Shown here: one piece after another, positions 55,764-64,000 of the stretch
How positions within the stretch are numbered: position 1 is the first letter of the stretch
Layout of the letters: each line of letters opens with the position of its first letter
From: Acidovorax delafieldii
GTDB lineage: Bacteria; Pseudomonadota; Gammaproteobacteria; Burkholderiales; Burkholderiaceae_C
Assembly: GCF_007993815.1 (NCBI RefSeq)
Contig: NZ_VJWE01000012.1
Coordinates: 310,001 to 374,000, forward strand
Reading direction: 5' to 3'
Length of the DNA stretch: 64,000 nucleotides
The notes under the pieces: model-generated
What the model saw: only the letters and a program-made list of their open reading frames with translations
Database searches by the model: none
What the model was told of the DNA's origin: nothing
Program-made: the position numbers and the translations under genes

Positions 55764-56630
55764 ATGAACACCAGACAACAACTCAAAGCCCTGGCCCAGG
55801 CTCGCCGGGGCGTCATCGTGCCCGGCGCTTTCAACGCCCTCTCCGCCCGCGTGGTGGCCGACCTGGGCTTTGAAGCCCTCTACGTCACCGGCGCTGGCGT
55901 GACCAACATGTGGTTCGGCCTGCCCGACCAGGCCTTCATGGGCCTGACCGACATTGCCGATCACACCGCCCGCATCCGCGACGCGGTGGAGCTGCCGCTC
56001 ATCGTGGATGCCGACACGGGGTTTGGCAACGCCCTCAACACCTACCATGCGGTGCGTGTGCTGGAGCGCGCGGGGGCCGACTGCATCCAGCTCGAAGACC
56101 AGGTCAGCCCCAAGCGCTGCGGGCATTTCAACGGCAAGGACGTGATCAGTACCGACGAGATGCTGGGCAAGATCAAAGCCGCCGTGGATGCGCGCCGCGA
56201 CGCAGGCACCCTCATCCTGGCCCGCACCGACGCCTGCGCCACCCAGGGCTTCGAGGCCGCCGTGGAGCGCGCCCAGCGCTTTCAGGAGGCGGGCGCGGAC
56301 ATCCTGTTTGTGGAGGCCGTCACCACGCTGGAAGAGATCCGCGCCCTGCCCCAGCGGCTGGCCGCGCCACAGTTGATGAACATGGTGATCGGAGGCAAGA
56401 CCCCCATCACCAGCGCCGAAGAACTCGCCGGCTTGGGCTATGGCCTGGTGCTGTACGCCAACGCAGCGCTGCAGGGCGCGGTGGCTGGCATGCAAAAGGC
56501 CTTGACCGTGCTGCGCGACGAGCGGCGCATTGACGAAGACCCTGCACTGGTCGCGCCGTTTGCAGAGCGCCAGCGACTGGTGCGCAAAGCCGACTGGGAT
56601 ACGCTGGAAGCGAAGTACGCCAGGCCTTAG
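55764..56630 (+). CDS. Isocitrate lyase/PEP mutase-family enzyme, possible 2-methylisocitrate lyase
   Basis: A 288-residue TIM-barrel lyase or mutase. Family signatures are VPGAFNALSARVVADLGFEA, PLIVDADTGFGNALNTYHAV (metal-binding Asp), CIQLEDQVSPKRCGHFNGKD with the catalytic KRCGH loop, and LILARTDACATQGFEAAVER. Position after prpF suggests methylisocitrate lyase (PrpB). However, canonical PrpB has KRCGHRPNK where this has KRCGHFNGK, and the rest is closer to the broader PEP mutase / oxaloacetate decarboxylase / dimethylmalate lyase group. It may supply the final step of the methylcitrate cycle or a related C-C cleavage; I do not assign prpB. Confidence 0.8.
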   Translation: MNTRQQLKALAQARRGVIVPGAFNALSARVVADLGFEALYVTGAGVTNMWFGLPDQAFMGLTDIADHTARIRDAVELPLIVDADTGFGNALNTYHAVRVLERAGADCIQLEDQVSPKRCGHFNGKDVISTDEMLGKIKAAVDARRDAGTLILARTDACATQGFEAAVERAQRFQEAGADILFVEAVTTLEEIRALPQRLAAPQLMNMVIGGKTPITSAEELAGLGYGLVLYANAALQGAVAGMQKALTVLRDERRIDEDPALVAPFAERQRLVRKADWDTLEAKYARP

Positions 56631-56736
56631 TGTCCCCCCCCGGGGCAAGAACCCGTCGCGTTTTTGCCTCCAAGGCCGCACAAGCCTCCGGTGCCGGGCA
56701 CAATGGGTCTTTCCAGCACACCGTGCGCGCTGCACC

Positions 56737-58104
56737 ATGCAAAGCATTTCTTCGTTGAACCTGGTGGACCTGTTGCTCGACGCCGTCTGCATCGTGCGAG
56801 GAGACAGCTCGATTGTGTTTGTCAGTTCAGCGTTCGAGCGCATCTTTGGGTACACCCCCGACGAAGTGGTCGGCAAGCGCATGCTGGACATGGTGCACCC
56901 CGACGACCTGCCCGCCACGCAACGACAGGCCCACAACGTGACGCAGGGCGAGCTGCAGCTGCAGTTTGAAAACCGCTACGTGCGCAAGGATGGCTCCATC
57001 GCCCATATCCGCTGGACGGCCCGCTGGCTGCCCGACAAGCAGGTGCGGCTGGCCGTGGCCCACGACATCACCGCGCGCAAGGCCACCGAGTCGATGCAGG
57101 CGGTGATCTACGCCATCTCCGAAGCCGCGCACACCACACACAACCTGCAGGCCCTGTTCCAGCACATTCACCAGATCGTGGGCGGCCTGTTGCCCGCCAC
57201 CAATTTTGCGGTGGCCCTGTACAACCCGCACGATGACCAGCTGAGCTTTCCGTACCACGTCAACGAGCACCTGCCCGCGCCCGAACCCATGGCGCTGGCC
57301 GAGGACCCGCGCTATGCGGAGGTGATCCGTGGCGGCGCCACCTTGCTGCTCACGCCGGACTCGTCGGTAGCAAAGGCCACGCACTGGCGCGCTGCGGCGC
57401 ATGCCACGCAGGCGCCGCTGTATTGGCTGGGTGTGCCCTTGCAGACGCAGCGTGGCCCCCTGGGAGCACTGGTGCTGCAAAGCTACACCGAACAAGGCCG
57501 CTACACCGACAAGGACAAGGAGCTGCTGCAGTTCGTCTCCACCCAGGTAGCGGCCGCCATTGAACGCAAGCAGATGTATGAGCGCCTTGAACATATGGCG
57601 CAGTACGACCAGCTCACGCACCTGCCCAACCGCCAGCTGTTTCTGGACCGGCTCAAGACCGCCCTGGCCCGCGCGCGGCGCGACCAGACGCTGCTGTCGC
57701 TGCTGTTCATTGACCTCGACCGGTTCAAGGAAGTGAACGACACCCTGGGCCATGCCATGGGCGATCTGCTGCTGCAGCGGGTGGCGCAGCGGCTGCTCGA
57801 ATGCGTGCGCGCATCCGACACGGTGGCGCGGCTGGGCGGTGATGAATTTGTGGTGCTGCTTGAAGGCGGCCAGGCCCGCGAGCACGCCTGTGCGGTGGCC
57901 GACAAGATACTCGCGGCCTTTGGTCAGGATTTCGACCTCGAAGGCCAGCGTCTGTACATCCAGCCCAGCATTGGCGTGGCCATCTACCCCGAGCATGGTG
58001 GCGAAGAGCACCGCCTGCTGGGCCACGCCGACGAAGCCATGTACCTGTCCAAGCGCAACGGCGGCAACCAGGTGCGGGTGGCGCTGGCGCCCCTGCATTC
58101 CTGA
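56737..58104 (+). CDS. PAS-GAF-GGDEF diguanylate cyclase
   Basis: A 455-residue cytoplasmic protein. PAS (about 5-115: DAVCIVRGDSSIVFVSSAFE and the PAC part NRYVRKDGSIAHIRWTARWL), GAF (about 125-285), then GGDEF (about 290-450) with intact RLGGDEF and an RASD I-site five residues before it. YDQLTHLPNRQLFLDRLKTA and DLDRFKEVNDTLGHAMGD are typical cyclase motifs. It should make cyclic-di-GMP in response to a cytoplasmic cue. The ATG at 56737 starts the PAS domain. It stands alone, 106 bases after the lyase gene; no terminator is visible between them. Confidence 0.92.
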   Translation: MQSISSLNLVDLLLDAVCIVRGDSSIVFVSSAFERIFGYTPDEVVGKRMLDMVHPDDLPATQRQAHNVTQGELQLQFENRYVRKDGSIAHIRWTARWLPDKQVRLAVAHDITARKATESMQAVIYAISEAAHTTHNLQALFQHIHQIVGGLLPATNFAVALYNPHDDQLSFPYHVNEHLPAPEPMALAEDPRYAEVIRGGATLLLTPDSSVAKATHWRAAAHATQAPLYWLGVPLQTQRGPLGALVLQSYTEQGRYTDKDKELLQFVSTQVAAAIERKQMYERLEHMAQYDQLTHLPNRQLFLDRLKTALARARRDQTLLSLLFIDLDRFKEVNDTLGHAMGDLLLQRVAQRLLECVRASDTVARLGGDEFVVLLEGGQAREHACAVADKILAAFGQDFDLEGQRLYIQPSIGVAIYPEHGGEEHRLLGHADEAMYLSKRNGGNQVRVALAPLHS

Positions 58105-58125
58105 TGTCCGTGATGCCAGTCCGTC

Positions 58126-58446
58126 TTGCACACGTCCGTCCCTGGCTCTGAGGCGACTTCGGTGGGGGCATACAACGGGACCAAGCCGCTTGTACTGCAG
58201 TGCGCGGTACGGTTGGGTCTGGCTGTGGCGGCCTTGCCGGTGGCCCTTGCCGTCACGCTGATGCTCTATCCGGTGTGGTCATGGGTGGAGCGCACGACAG
58301 GCATCGAAAGCGTGGGCCACAGCGGGCCGGCCAGCTGGTGCTATCTGGCCGTGTGGGTGCCCATGGTCACGGCCCTGCTGCTGCCCCCAATGTGGCGCCT
58401 GGCCAAGGCACTCTTGCACAAGCCACATGGCCACGCAGACACATAG
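58126..58446 (+). CDS. Small membrane protein of unknown function
   Basis: A 106-residue protein from a TTG at 58126 (a GTG at 58162 is an alternative). Two hydrophobic helices (about 29-50 and 72-88) are linked by VWSWVERTTGIESVGHSGPA, which looks conserved rather than random. The tail is basic and His-rich (HKPHGHADT). Coding is supported by the GC-rich third positions and by helices typical of inner-membrane proteins, but I recognise no family. It lies between a cyclase gene and a CopD-like gene on the same strand. Confidence 0.55.
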   Translation: MHTSVPGSEATSVGAYNGTKPLVLQCAVRLGLAVAALPVALAVTLMLYPVWSWVERTTGIESVGHSGPASWCYLAVWVPMVTALLLPPMWRLAKALLHKPHGHADT

Positions 58447-58581
58447 GGGTTCTTGGGTCGAGGTTCACCGCCGCAGGCGTATCACCGCACAATGCGGCCT
58501 GGCATTCGCAACCCCCCGGCCGGATGCTCTGGCCCATCCCTGGGTCACTTCACCACACTCGGCGCCCAGCGCCACGCACCC

Positions 58582-59049
58582 ATGCTCTACAACGCCTTGA
58601 AGCTTGTCCATGTCCTGTCCATCGTCGTGTGGGTGGGAGGCATGGTGTTCGCCCATTTTTTTCTGCGGCCTGCCGCGCAGTCGCTGGAGCCCCCGCATCG
58701 CGTGCGGCTGATGCATGACGTGCTGCAGCGCTTTTTTGCGGCAGTCACTGCCGCCGTGGTGCTGGTGCTGGGCAGCGGCCTGTGGATGATCGGCCGCGCG
58801 GCCAAGCAGGCCGTTCAGACGGGCGGTGTGTTCTCCATGCCACTTGACTGGACCATCATGGCCACGCTGGGCCTGGTGATGATGGCCATCTTCGGCCATA
58901 TCCGCTTTGCGTTGTTCCGGCGCCTGCAGCGTGCTGTGGCAGCGTCGGACTGGCCCAGCGGCGCCAAGGCCCTGGGCAGCATCCGCAGCTGGGTGGGCGT
59001 GAACCTGGCGCTGGGTGTGGTGATCGTCGTGGTCACGCTGCTGGTCTAG
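58582..59049 (+). CDS. CopD-like four-helix integral membrane protein
   Basis: A 155-residue membrane protein with four helices (about 5-25, 50-72, 85-107, 133-153). Its start, MLYNALKLVHVLSIVVWVGG, contains the His-x-x-x-x-x-x-x-Gly-Gly pattern of the CopD/YkoY-like DUF families, in which the histidine near the membrane face may bind haem or copper. The ATG at 58582 opens the first helix. Function unknown; a copper or haem role is a family-level inference. It is followed 77 bases later by the ABC exporter gene. Confidence 0.7.
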   Translation: MLYNALKLVHVLSIVVWVGGMVFAHFFLRPAAQSLEPPHRVRLMHDVLQRFFAAVTAAVVLVLGSGLWMIGRAAKQAVQTGGVFSMPLDWTIMATLGLVMMAIFGHIRFALFRRLQRAVAASDWPSGAKALGSIRSWVGVNLALGVVIVVVTLLV

Positions 59050-59126
59050 GGTCTATTGATTGGATGGGCCCGCAGGCTGCTGCCCCGCGCGGCAGCACGC
59101 ACCGCGTGGCCCCAGGAGTTTTGACG

Positions 59127-60974
59127 TTGTTCCGTTTCTTCGAAAGCCGGCTTCCCCCCTACCCCGCTGCAGAGCCGCACTTGCCTCCCAAGGCCTTTTT
59201 GGCCTTTGTGCGGGACGGCACCCGTGGCCTGCGTGGCTACGTGGCCGCCATGGCAGGTTTGTCCGCAGCCATTGCCATTTACGAAGCCCTGCTGTTTGCC
59301 GTGTTGGGCGTGGTGGTGGACTGGATCTCCACGTCCGCGTCTCCGGGCACGCTATGGGCCGAACGCAAAGCGGCGCTGATCGGCATCACTGCGCTGCTGC
59401 TGGTATCGGTGGTGCTGGTCGCCTTGCAGACCAGCATCAAGCACCAGGTGCTGGCCATCAACTTTCCGCTGCGGCTGCGCTGGAACTTTCACCGGCTGAT
59501 GCTGGGCCAGAGCATGGCGTTCTACGCCGACGAGTTTGCGGGCCGCATCACCACCAAGATCATGCAGACCGCGCTGGCCGTGCGCGACATGATCTTCACG
59601 ACCACCGACGTGGTGATTGGCATGGGCATCTACCTGGTGACCATCCTTGTGCTGCTGGCCGGGTTTGACGCGCGGCTGCTGCTGCCGTTTGCCGCGTGGA
59701 TGGGGGCCTATGGCCTGGCCTGCTGGTACTTTGTGCCGCGCCTGGGCCAGGTGGGCAAGGCACAGGCCGACGCGCGCTCGGTGATGACCGGGCGCATCAC
59801 CGACGCATACACCAACATTGCCACCGTCAAGCTGTTCTCGCACACGCGGCGCGAATCCGAATTCGCCCGTGCCGCCATGGACGCGTTCAAGCTGACCGGC
59901 TATGCGCAGATGCGCCTGGTGAGCCTGTTCGAGATCGTCAACCAGCTGCTGGTGGTGGCCATGATTCTCGGCGCGTGCGGCACGGCCCTGTGGCTATGGT
60001 CCGCCGGCGAGGTGGGGGCGGGTGCCGTGGCGGCTGTCACCGCGATGACGCTGCGCGTATCGGGCCACGCGCACTGGGTGATGTGGGAGATGACCACCCT
60101 GTTTGAAAGCGTGGGCACCATTCAGGACGGCATCAACACGCTGACCCGACCGCGCGCCGTGGTTGATGCCCCCGACGCCAAGCCCCTGGTCTTGACCCAG
60201 GGCGAGGTACGCTTTGAGGACATGAGCTTTGCCTACGGCAGCGGCCCCGATGCCCGTCCGGTCATCGACCGCCTCAACCTCACCATCCGCCCCGGCGAGA
60301 AGATCGGCCTGATTGGCCGCTCGGGCGCGGGCAAGTCCACGCTGGTCAACCTGCTGCTGCGCTTTCACGATGTGCAGTCCGGCCGCATCCTCATCGACGG
60401 ACAGGACATTGCCCACGTGACCCAGGACAGCCTGCGCCGCCACATCGGCATGGTCACGCAGGACACCTCGTTGCTGCACCGGTCCATGCGCGACAACATC
60501 CTGTACGGCCGCCCCGATGCCAGCGAGGCCGACCTGCACCAGGCGGCCGCGCGTGCAGAGGCCGCAGACTTCATCGCCACACTCACCGACCTGCAGGGCC
60601 GCACCGGCTATGACGCCCATGTGGGCGAACGCGGCGTCAAGCTCTCGGGTGGCCAGCGCCAGCGTGTGGCCATTGCACGCGTGATGCTGAAAGACGCGCC
60701 CATCCTGCTGCTGGACGAAGCCACCAGCGCGCTCGACTCCGAGGTGGAAGCGGCCATCCAGCAAAGCCTGGACGGCTTGATGCAGGGCAAGACGGTGATC
60801 GCCATTGCCCACCGCCTGTCCACCATTGCCGCCATGGACCGCCTCATCGTGATGGACGCGGGCCGCATTGTGGAAGAAGGCACACACGCCCAGCTGCTGG
60901 GCCAGGGCGGCGTGTATGCCCGGCTGTGGGGCCACCAGAGCGGCGGGTTCCTGGGCGAATCGGAGGAAGACTGA
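59127..60974 (+). CDS. ABC transporter, fused permease and ATPase (exporter type)
   Basis: A 615-residue half-transporter that should work as a homodimer. A six-helix permease domain covers about residues 30-330, followed by the ATPase with Walker A GLIGRSGAGKSTLVNLLLRF, Q-loop MVTQDTSLLH, signature VKLSGGQRQRVAIARVM, Walker B PILLLDEATSALDS and the His-loop AIAHRLSTIA. The domain order is that of MsbA/multidrug exporters; the cargo is unknown. I choose a TTG start at 59127 because CAGGAG lies nine bases before it and the protein then begins FRFFESRLPPYP, a common start for this group; longer frames reach 59064. Confidence 0.9.
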   Translation: MFRFFESRLPPYPAAEPHLPPKAFLAFVRDGTRGLRGYVAAMAGLSAAIAIYEALLFAVLGVVVDWISTSASPGTLWAERKAALIGITALLLVSVVLVALQTSIKHQVLAINFPLRLRWNFHRLMLGQSMAFYADEFAGRITTKIMQTALAVRDMIFTTTDVVIGMGIYLVTILVLLAGFDARLLLPFAAWMGAYGLACWYFVPRLGQVGKAQADARSVMTGRITDAYTNIATVKLFSHTRRESEFARAAMDAFKLTGYAQMRLVSLFEIVNQLLVVAMILGACGTALWLWSAGEVGAGAVAAVTAMTLRVSGHAHWVMWEMTTLFESVGTIQDGINTLTRPRAVVDAPDAKPLVLTQGEVRFEDMSFAYGSGPDARPVIDRLNLTIRPGEKIGLIGRSGAGKSTLVNLLLRFHDVQSGRILIDGQDIAHVTQDSLRRHIGMVTQDTSLLHRSMRDNILYGRPDASEADLHQAAARAEAADFIATLTDLQGRTGYDAHVGERGVKLSGGQRQRVAIARVMLKDAPILLLDEATSALDSEVEAAIQQSLDGLMQGKTVIAIAHRLSTIAAMDRLIVMDAGRIVEEGTHAQLLGQGGVYARLWGHQSGGFLGESEED

Positions 60975-61088
60975 GTCGGCGAGGACGGACACGAGCCGCC
61001 TGGGCGACACGCTGTCGCGCACGCGGCTGTGCGGCGGGTGTGTTGTCCCTACGGTGGCGGGTTTCAACCACCGGATGGAATCGCACCG

Positions 61089-61415
61089 ATGATCAAAGTC
61101 ACCGCCGTTTACCGCTGGCGTGAAGGCGCCACCTTCAACCACGACTACTACCACTCCGAGCACATGCGCATCGCCCGCGCAGCATTGCAGCCGCTGGGCC
61201 TGGTGCGGCTGGAGAGCGACCGTGTTCTCTACCCTGGCGAGCCGCGCCCGGGCCAGGTGGTGGCGCTGACCAACGCGTTCTTCAGCGACCTGAGGCAGGC
61301 CCAAACGGCCGCCAAGGCGACGATGGCTGAGCTGTCGGCAGACATTCCCAACTACACCAACATCCAGCCCGAGTCGTACTTTGCGCAGATGCTGGAGCAC
61401 CCTGTGACCGCCTGA
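61089..61415 (+). CDS. EthD-family protein
   Basis: A 108-residue alpha/beta-barrel (ferredoxin-like) protein. It starts MIKVTAVYRWREGATFNHDY with YHSEHMRIAR, the pattern of the EthD family (small dimeric proteins, some needed for ether or quinone metabolism). The C-terminal IPNYTNIQPESYFAQMLE fits the same family. The ATG at 61089 directly opens the domain. It follows the ABC exporter by 114 bases with no clear operon signal. Function unknown. Confidence 0.75.
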   Translation: MIKVTAVYRWREGATFNHDYYHSEHMRIARAALQPLGLVRLESDRVLYPGEPRPGQVVALTNAFFSDLRQAQTAAKATMAELSADIPNYTNIQPESYFAQMLEHPVTA

Positions 61416-61449
61416 CTGCCTCGGGGGTATGCGGTGGTTGGGTCCGCCA

Positions 61450-63486
61450 CTACCCGCGTTCGCGCAAGGCCTTGAAGAGCAGACCCAGGCACACGCCCAT
61501 GCCCAGCAAAGGGATGGCAGCCAGCGCGGCGACCACCGCGCGCGCCAGGGGCGACCAGTCAAAGTCGCGCGCTGTGCGCCAGGCGCCCAGCGCCGCGATC
61601 AGGCCCAGCACCACCATGCCCACGCGAAAGCTGGCCCCGGGCTTGAAGAAGGCCATGAGCAATGCCCCGTTGGCCACACCGATGCCCAGCGCGGCATGGC
61701 CCAGGTGCCAGGCAAACGCTGAGGTGGAGCGCCCGTAGCGGGCACCTTCATAGGCATCGTCTTCGTCCCCCTCATCCCCGGGATGCGTCTGACCCGTACG
61801 GCTGCGCGAGGGGCTGGGAGCCTGCGAGCGCGGAGTCTGGGGTTGGGGCGGCCTGGCTGCGGCTGGCGAGGGCTGGGCTCCATCACCGCGCCCCCATTCG
61901 CCTGCGGACAGGCCGGCCGCTGCCGCGATACCCACCGGCCCGATGGCTGCCCCGACCGGCGCCGGCAGGTTCGGTGCGAGTCCCCGCTCTTGCAGCACGG
62001 CACGCAGCCGCCCCGGCTCGCGCAGTGCCATCACCAGCGCCCGCACGGGCCCCTGCTCTTGCGGCTTGATGCGCAGGTCGACCACCTGCATGGTGGTGCC
62101 CCGCGTATTGGCCAGCATGAACAACGCCTTGGCCACCAGGGCATCTTTGGGACCGCCCTTGCCGCTTTCGATGAAGGTGCCCAGGTTGTAGGTGGCGTCG
62201 GCGTGGCCCGCCTCGGCCGCCTGGGCATACCAGGCGCGGGCCTGGGCCAGGTTCACGGGGCCGCCATAGCGGCCATGCTCATCGCTGGTGCCCCGGTGAA
62301 ACGCGGCGTGCGGATCGCCCTCGCGGGCGTACCAGCCCGGCAGGTCGCGCAGGGGGTTGCCAGTCCACACCAGGGGCGCTGCGGCACCGGGTCCGGACGA
62401 AGCCGCAGCCATGGGCGCGAGGCTGAGGCCGCCGGGCGACTCTGACGCTTGCTGGGCCTGCTGCTTTTGCTGCACCCGCTGCCGCTGCTCTTGCGCAGCG
62501 GCGTTCCACTTGGCGGCTTGCTGCGCATCCGCCGGTCCACCCCAACCTCGCTCGAACATCACGGCCAAAAGGCGTTTGGCGGGTTCATGGTCCCAGTCCG
62601 CCGCGCGCTGGCACCAGGAGCGTGCGTTCTCAAAGTTCGGTTGCTCCCAGCCGATCACGGTCTCCAGCGCCTGCAGAAACGCGGCCACCTCATGGCCCTG
62701 GGCCGCCGCGGGCTCCAGTGCGTCTGCCGCTTCGATGCGCTTGCGCGAGTACAAGGCCAGTTGCTCGCTGCGGGCCACGGCGTCATCCACCGCCTTGCGC
62801 TCTTCGTCCACGATCTGCAGCAGTGGCTCGCCCGGGGCGGCCTTCAGCCGTGCCATCAGAGCCTGAACGCGGGCCTTCGCCTTGTCTGGAAAGCGCTCGT
62901 AGAAGGCTTGGGCGTCCTTGCGGGTCTCCGCATCGTGCGCGCCCATGAGCTGCAGTGCAGCCGCCAGGTCAAAGTGCCTGCGCTGGCCCATGGTGCCAAA
63001 ACGCAGGGCCCGACCCAGCGCATACAGCGCATGGGGGTTGCCCCGCGCGGCCCAGCGCCGGTACTCGGCCCAGGCTTTGGCGTCATCGCCCGCCTGCCGC
63101 GCACGGACCGCATGGCGCACCTGCAAGTCGGGCTCCTCAGGGGCGTCGCCATTGGCCAGGTAGTGCACGCCACTTTGTGGGTCATACAGATTCAGGCCCA
63201 GGCGGGCCGCCTGCTCCCAGCCATCGTCAAACGGCGGGCCCCAATCCGGAAAGCGGGTGTTGATGCCGACGCCAAAGGTCGGGTCGGTGATGTCAGGACC
63301 ACCGAGGTAAATGTCCCAGAACCCGGCAAAGCGCTGTTCGACGGCCCGGGCCCAGGCAGTGAATTGGGGGTTCATCGGCACCTGGGGGCCGGCCTCCACG
63401 CGCTCGTACTGCGCGTCCGCCTCGGCCTTGGTGGCGGGCCAGGGCCAATCAGCGGGCTTCTCCCAGATCTGGATGGTGTAACTCAC
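61450..63486 (-). CDS. Sel1-repeat protein with C-terminal membrane helices
   Basis: A 678-residue protein starting at a GTG (63486) with an exceptionally strong GGAGG ribosome site. The N-terminus (YTIQIWEKPADWPWPAT) and WDIYLGGPDITDPTFGVGIN resemble a domain seen in tetratricopeptide/Sel1 proteins of betaproteobacteria. Sel1-like repeats follow: NPHALYALGRALRFG, NARSWCQRAADWDHEPAKRL, and QARAWYAQAAEAGHADATYN with LGTFIESGKGG. A Pro/Ser/Gln-rich linker leads to three hydrophobic helices at the C-terminus (about 585-670). Sel1 proteins are usually scaffolds for protein contacts; membrane-anchored ones occur near toxin, secretion or envelope systems. No such partner is visible here. Confidence 0.75.
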   Translation of the reverse strand: MSYTIQIWEKPADWPWPATKAEADAQYERVEAGPQVPMNPQFTAWARAVEQRFAGFWDIYLGGPDITDPTFGVGINTRFPDWGPPFDDGWEQAARLGLNLYDPQSGVHYLANGDAPEEPDLQVRHAVRARQAGDDAKAWAEYRRWAARGNPHALYALGRALRFGTMGQRRHFDLAAALQLMGAHDAETRKDAQAFYERFPDKAKARVQALMARLKAAPGEPLLQIVDEERKAVDDAVARSEQLALYSRKRIEAADALEPAAAQGHEVAAFLQALETVIGWEQPNFENARSWCQRAADWDHEPAKRLLAVMFERGWGGPADAQQAAKWNAAAQEQRQRVQQKQQAQQASESPGGLSLAPMAAASSGPGAAAPLVWTGNPLRDLPGWYAREGDPHAAFHRGTSDEHGRYGGPVNLAQARAWYAQAAEAGHADATYNLGTFIESGKGGPKDALVAKALFMLANTRGTTMQVVDLRIKPQEQGPVRALVMALREPGRLRAVLQERGLAPNLPAPVGAAIGPVGIAAAAGLSAGEWGRGDGAQPSPAAARPPQPQTPRSQAPSPSRSRTGQTHPGDEGDEDDAYEGARYGRSTSAFAWHLGHAALGIGVANGALLMAFFKPGASFRVGMVVLGLIAALGAWRTARDFDWSPLARAVVAALAAIPLLGMGVCLGLLFKALRERG

Positions 63487-63666
63487 GGCTCCCTCCTCGG
63501 ATGCCGCTCGGAATGCGGCTTGTTGTTTGTGTTGACGCTCGTCAAGTGCGAGCAAATTCTAGAAGCGCCCTCCGCCAGCCTGCATCGCGGCACCTCTCTG
63601 TTTTGTCCAGTGATGTGCCAGCACCACACCCGGATATCTGCTGCCGTTTTGAGTAAAAATGGGCTG

Positions 63667-63709
63667 TAGCGCCCATACTCTATGTGCCAATAGCTCTTTT
63701 TTTTATAGC
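63667..63709 (+). repeat. Copy of the ~44-bp repeat
   Basis: TAGCGCCCATACTCTATGTG, CCAA, TAGCTCTTTTTTTTATAGC. The TAGCGC head and the TAGCT...ATAGC tail palindrome are recognisable. It lies immediately upstream of the last gene, in the 228-base gap after the Sel1 gene start. Confidence 0.5.
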
Positions 63710-63714
63710 AAACC

Positions 63715-64000
63715 ATGTCCCAGTCACCCATTTCCGTTATGGCCCTTGCGATGCCTGTGCCCACCGGCGAGCAGCTCAAGGCCGCGCGCGTTGCAGCCGG
63801 GCTCAGCCAGGCGCAAGCTGCCGAACTCATGGGCTACCCACTGCAGACCGGCAGCCGGGGCGGCGTGCAGTCGCGCACCTGGCAGGCGCTGGAGAGCATG
63901 ACCGACGAGCGCAACATGCAGGGACCCGTGTTCGCGATGTTTCTGTTGCTCACCGGACAGCATCCCGATCTCGTGCTCGCACATCGCTCGCCATCGACGG
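63715..64000 (+). CDS. Helix-turn-helix protein, 5' part (runs off the window)
   Basis: The frame is open from ATG 63715 to the end of the window (95 codons visible). It encodes PTGEQLKAARVAAGLSQAQA, an XRE-like helix-turn-helix start, then ELMGYPLQTGSRGGVQSRTW and QALESMTDERNMQG. The interrupted second half of the motif resembles short phage- or plasmid-type regulators rather than classical Cro/C1. The ATG is directly preceded by a repeat copy. Whether it is a regulator cannot be settled without its C-terminus. Confidence 0.7.
   Translation, partial: MSQSPISVMALAMPVPTGEQLKAARVAAGLSQAQAAELMGYPLQTGSRGGVQSRTWQALESMTDERNMQGPVFAMFLLLTGQHPDLVLAHRSPST

Overview
The window is a GC-rich, densely coded chromosomal segment. 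It most likely comes from a betaproteobacterium of the family Comamonadaceae (Acidovorax-like). This is an inference from gene content and order: a PHB (polyhydroxybutyrate) system, the dapC-dapD-pilU-dapE-prmB run, the smc-zipA-ligA cluster, a methylcitrate cluster of the acnD/prpF type, and a dispersed short repeat family. I see no rRNA, tRNA, insertion sequence, prophage or CRISPR array. Most of the window is ordinary core and metabolic genome; the unusual material lies in intergenic repeats, regulatory leaders and a few odd domain architectures.

Layout. 0-6.5 kb: the end of an AMP-forming acyl-CoA ligase, a saccharopine-dehydrogenase-like enzyme with a divergent Lrp/AsnC regulator, an acyltransferase, an AlkB-type hydroxylase, DusA and a GNAT acetyltransferase. 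6.5-15 kb: a CHASE-PAS-GGDEF-EAL protein, a RelA/SpoT-domain protein, the PHB depolymerase PhaZ overlapping a soluble RnfB-like ferredoxin, and a chemoreceptor with its sensor domain at the wrong end. 15-22.7 kb: dapC, dapD, pilU, dapE, prmB and a YheS-type ABC-F ATPase preceded by a terminator-like leader. 22.7-23.2 kb: a gene-poor stretch with hairpins, a 24-codon ORF, a possible small RNA and a strong bidirectional terminator.

23-30 kb holds the PHB genes on the minus strand: phaC and phaA together, then a chemoreceptor and an EAL protein, then phaB. With phaZ at 11 kb, synthesis (phaA, phaB, phaC) and mobilisation (phaZ) of PHB are all encoded here. 30-34.5 kb: pgeF, a maleylacetoacetate/maleylpyruvate isomerase, a MarR regulator and a divergent fumarylpyruvate-hydrolase-like gene (aromatic ring-cleavage products), a Nudix hydrolase, a DUF1737 protein and a collagen-like lipoprotein. 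34.5-43.7 kb: PBP1A, ligA, zipA and smc (envelope and chromosome maintenance).

43.9-48.4 kb: two further cyclic-di-GMP proteins. 48.5-56.6 kb: a propionate (methylcitrate cycle) locus with a ScfR-type regulator divergent from thioesterase-prpC-acnD-prpF and a PEP-mutase-family lyase; the intergenic region carries four direct and one inverted TTCGCAA-like boxes. 56.7-64 kb: a PAS-GAF-GGDEF protein, small membrane proteins, an ABC exporter, an EthD-family protein, a Sel1-repeat membrane protein and the start of a helix-turn-helix gene.

Five cyclic-di-GMP proteins and two chemoreceptors in 64 kb point to a motile, surface-sensing organism. The most unusual observation is a family of ~44-bp interspersed repeats with about nine good copies. 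Two copies lie in frame inside dapE and pgeF, and a different element lies in frame inside prpF.
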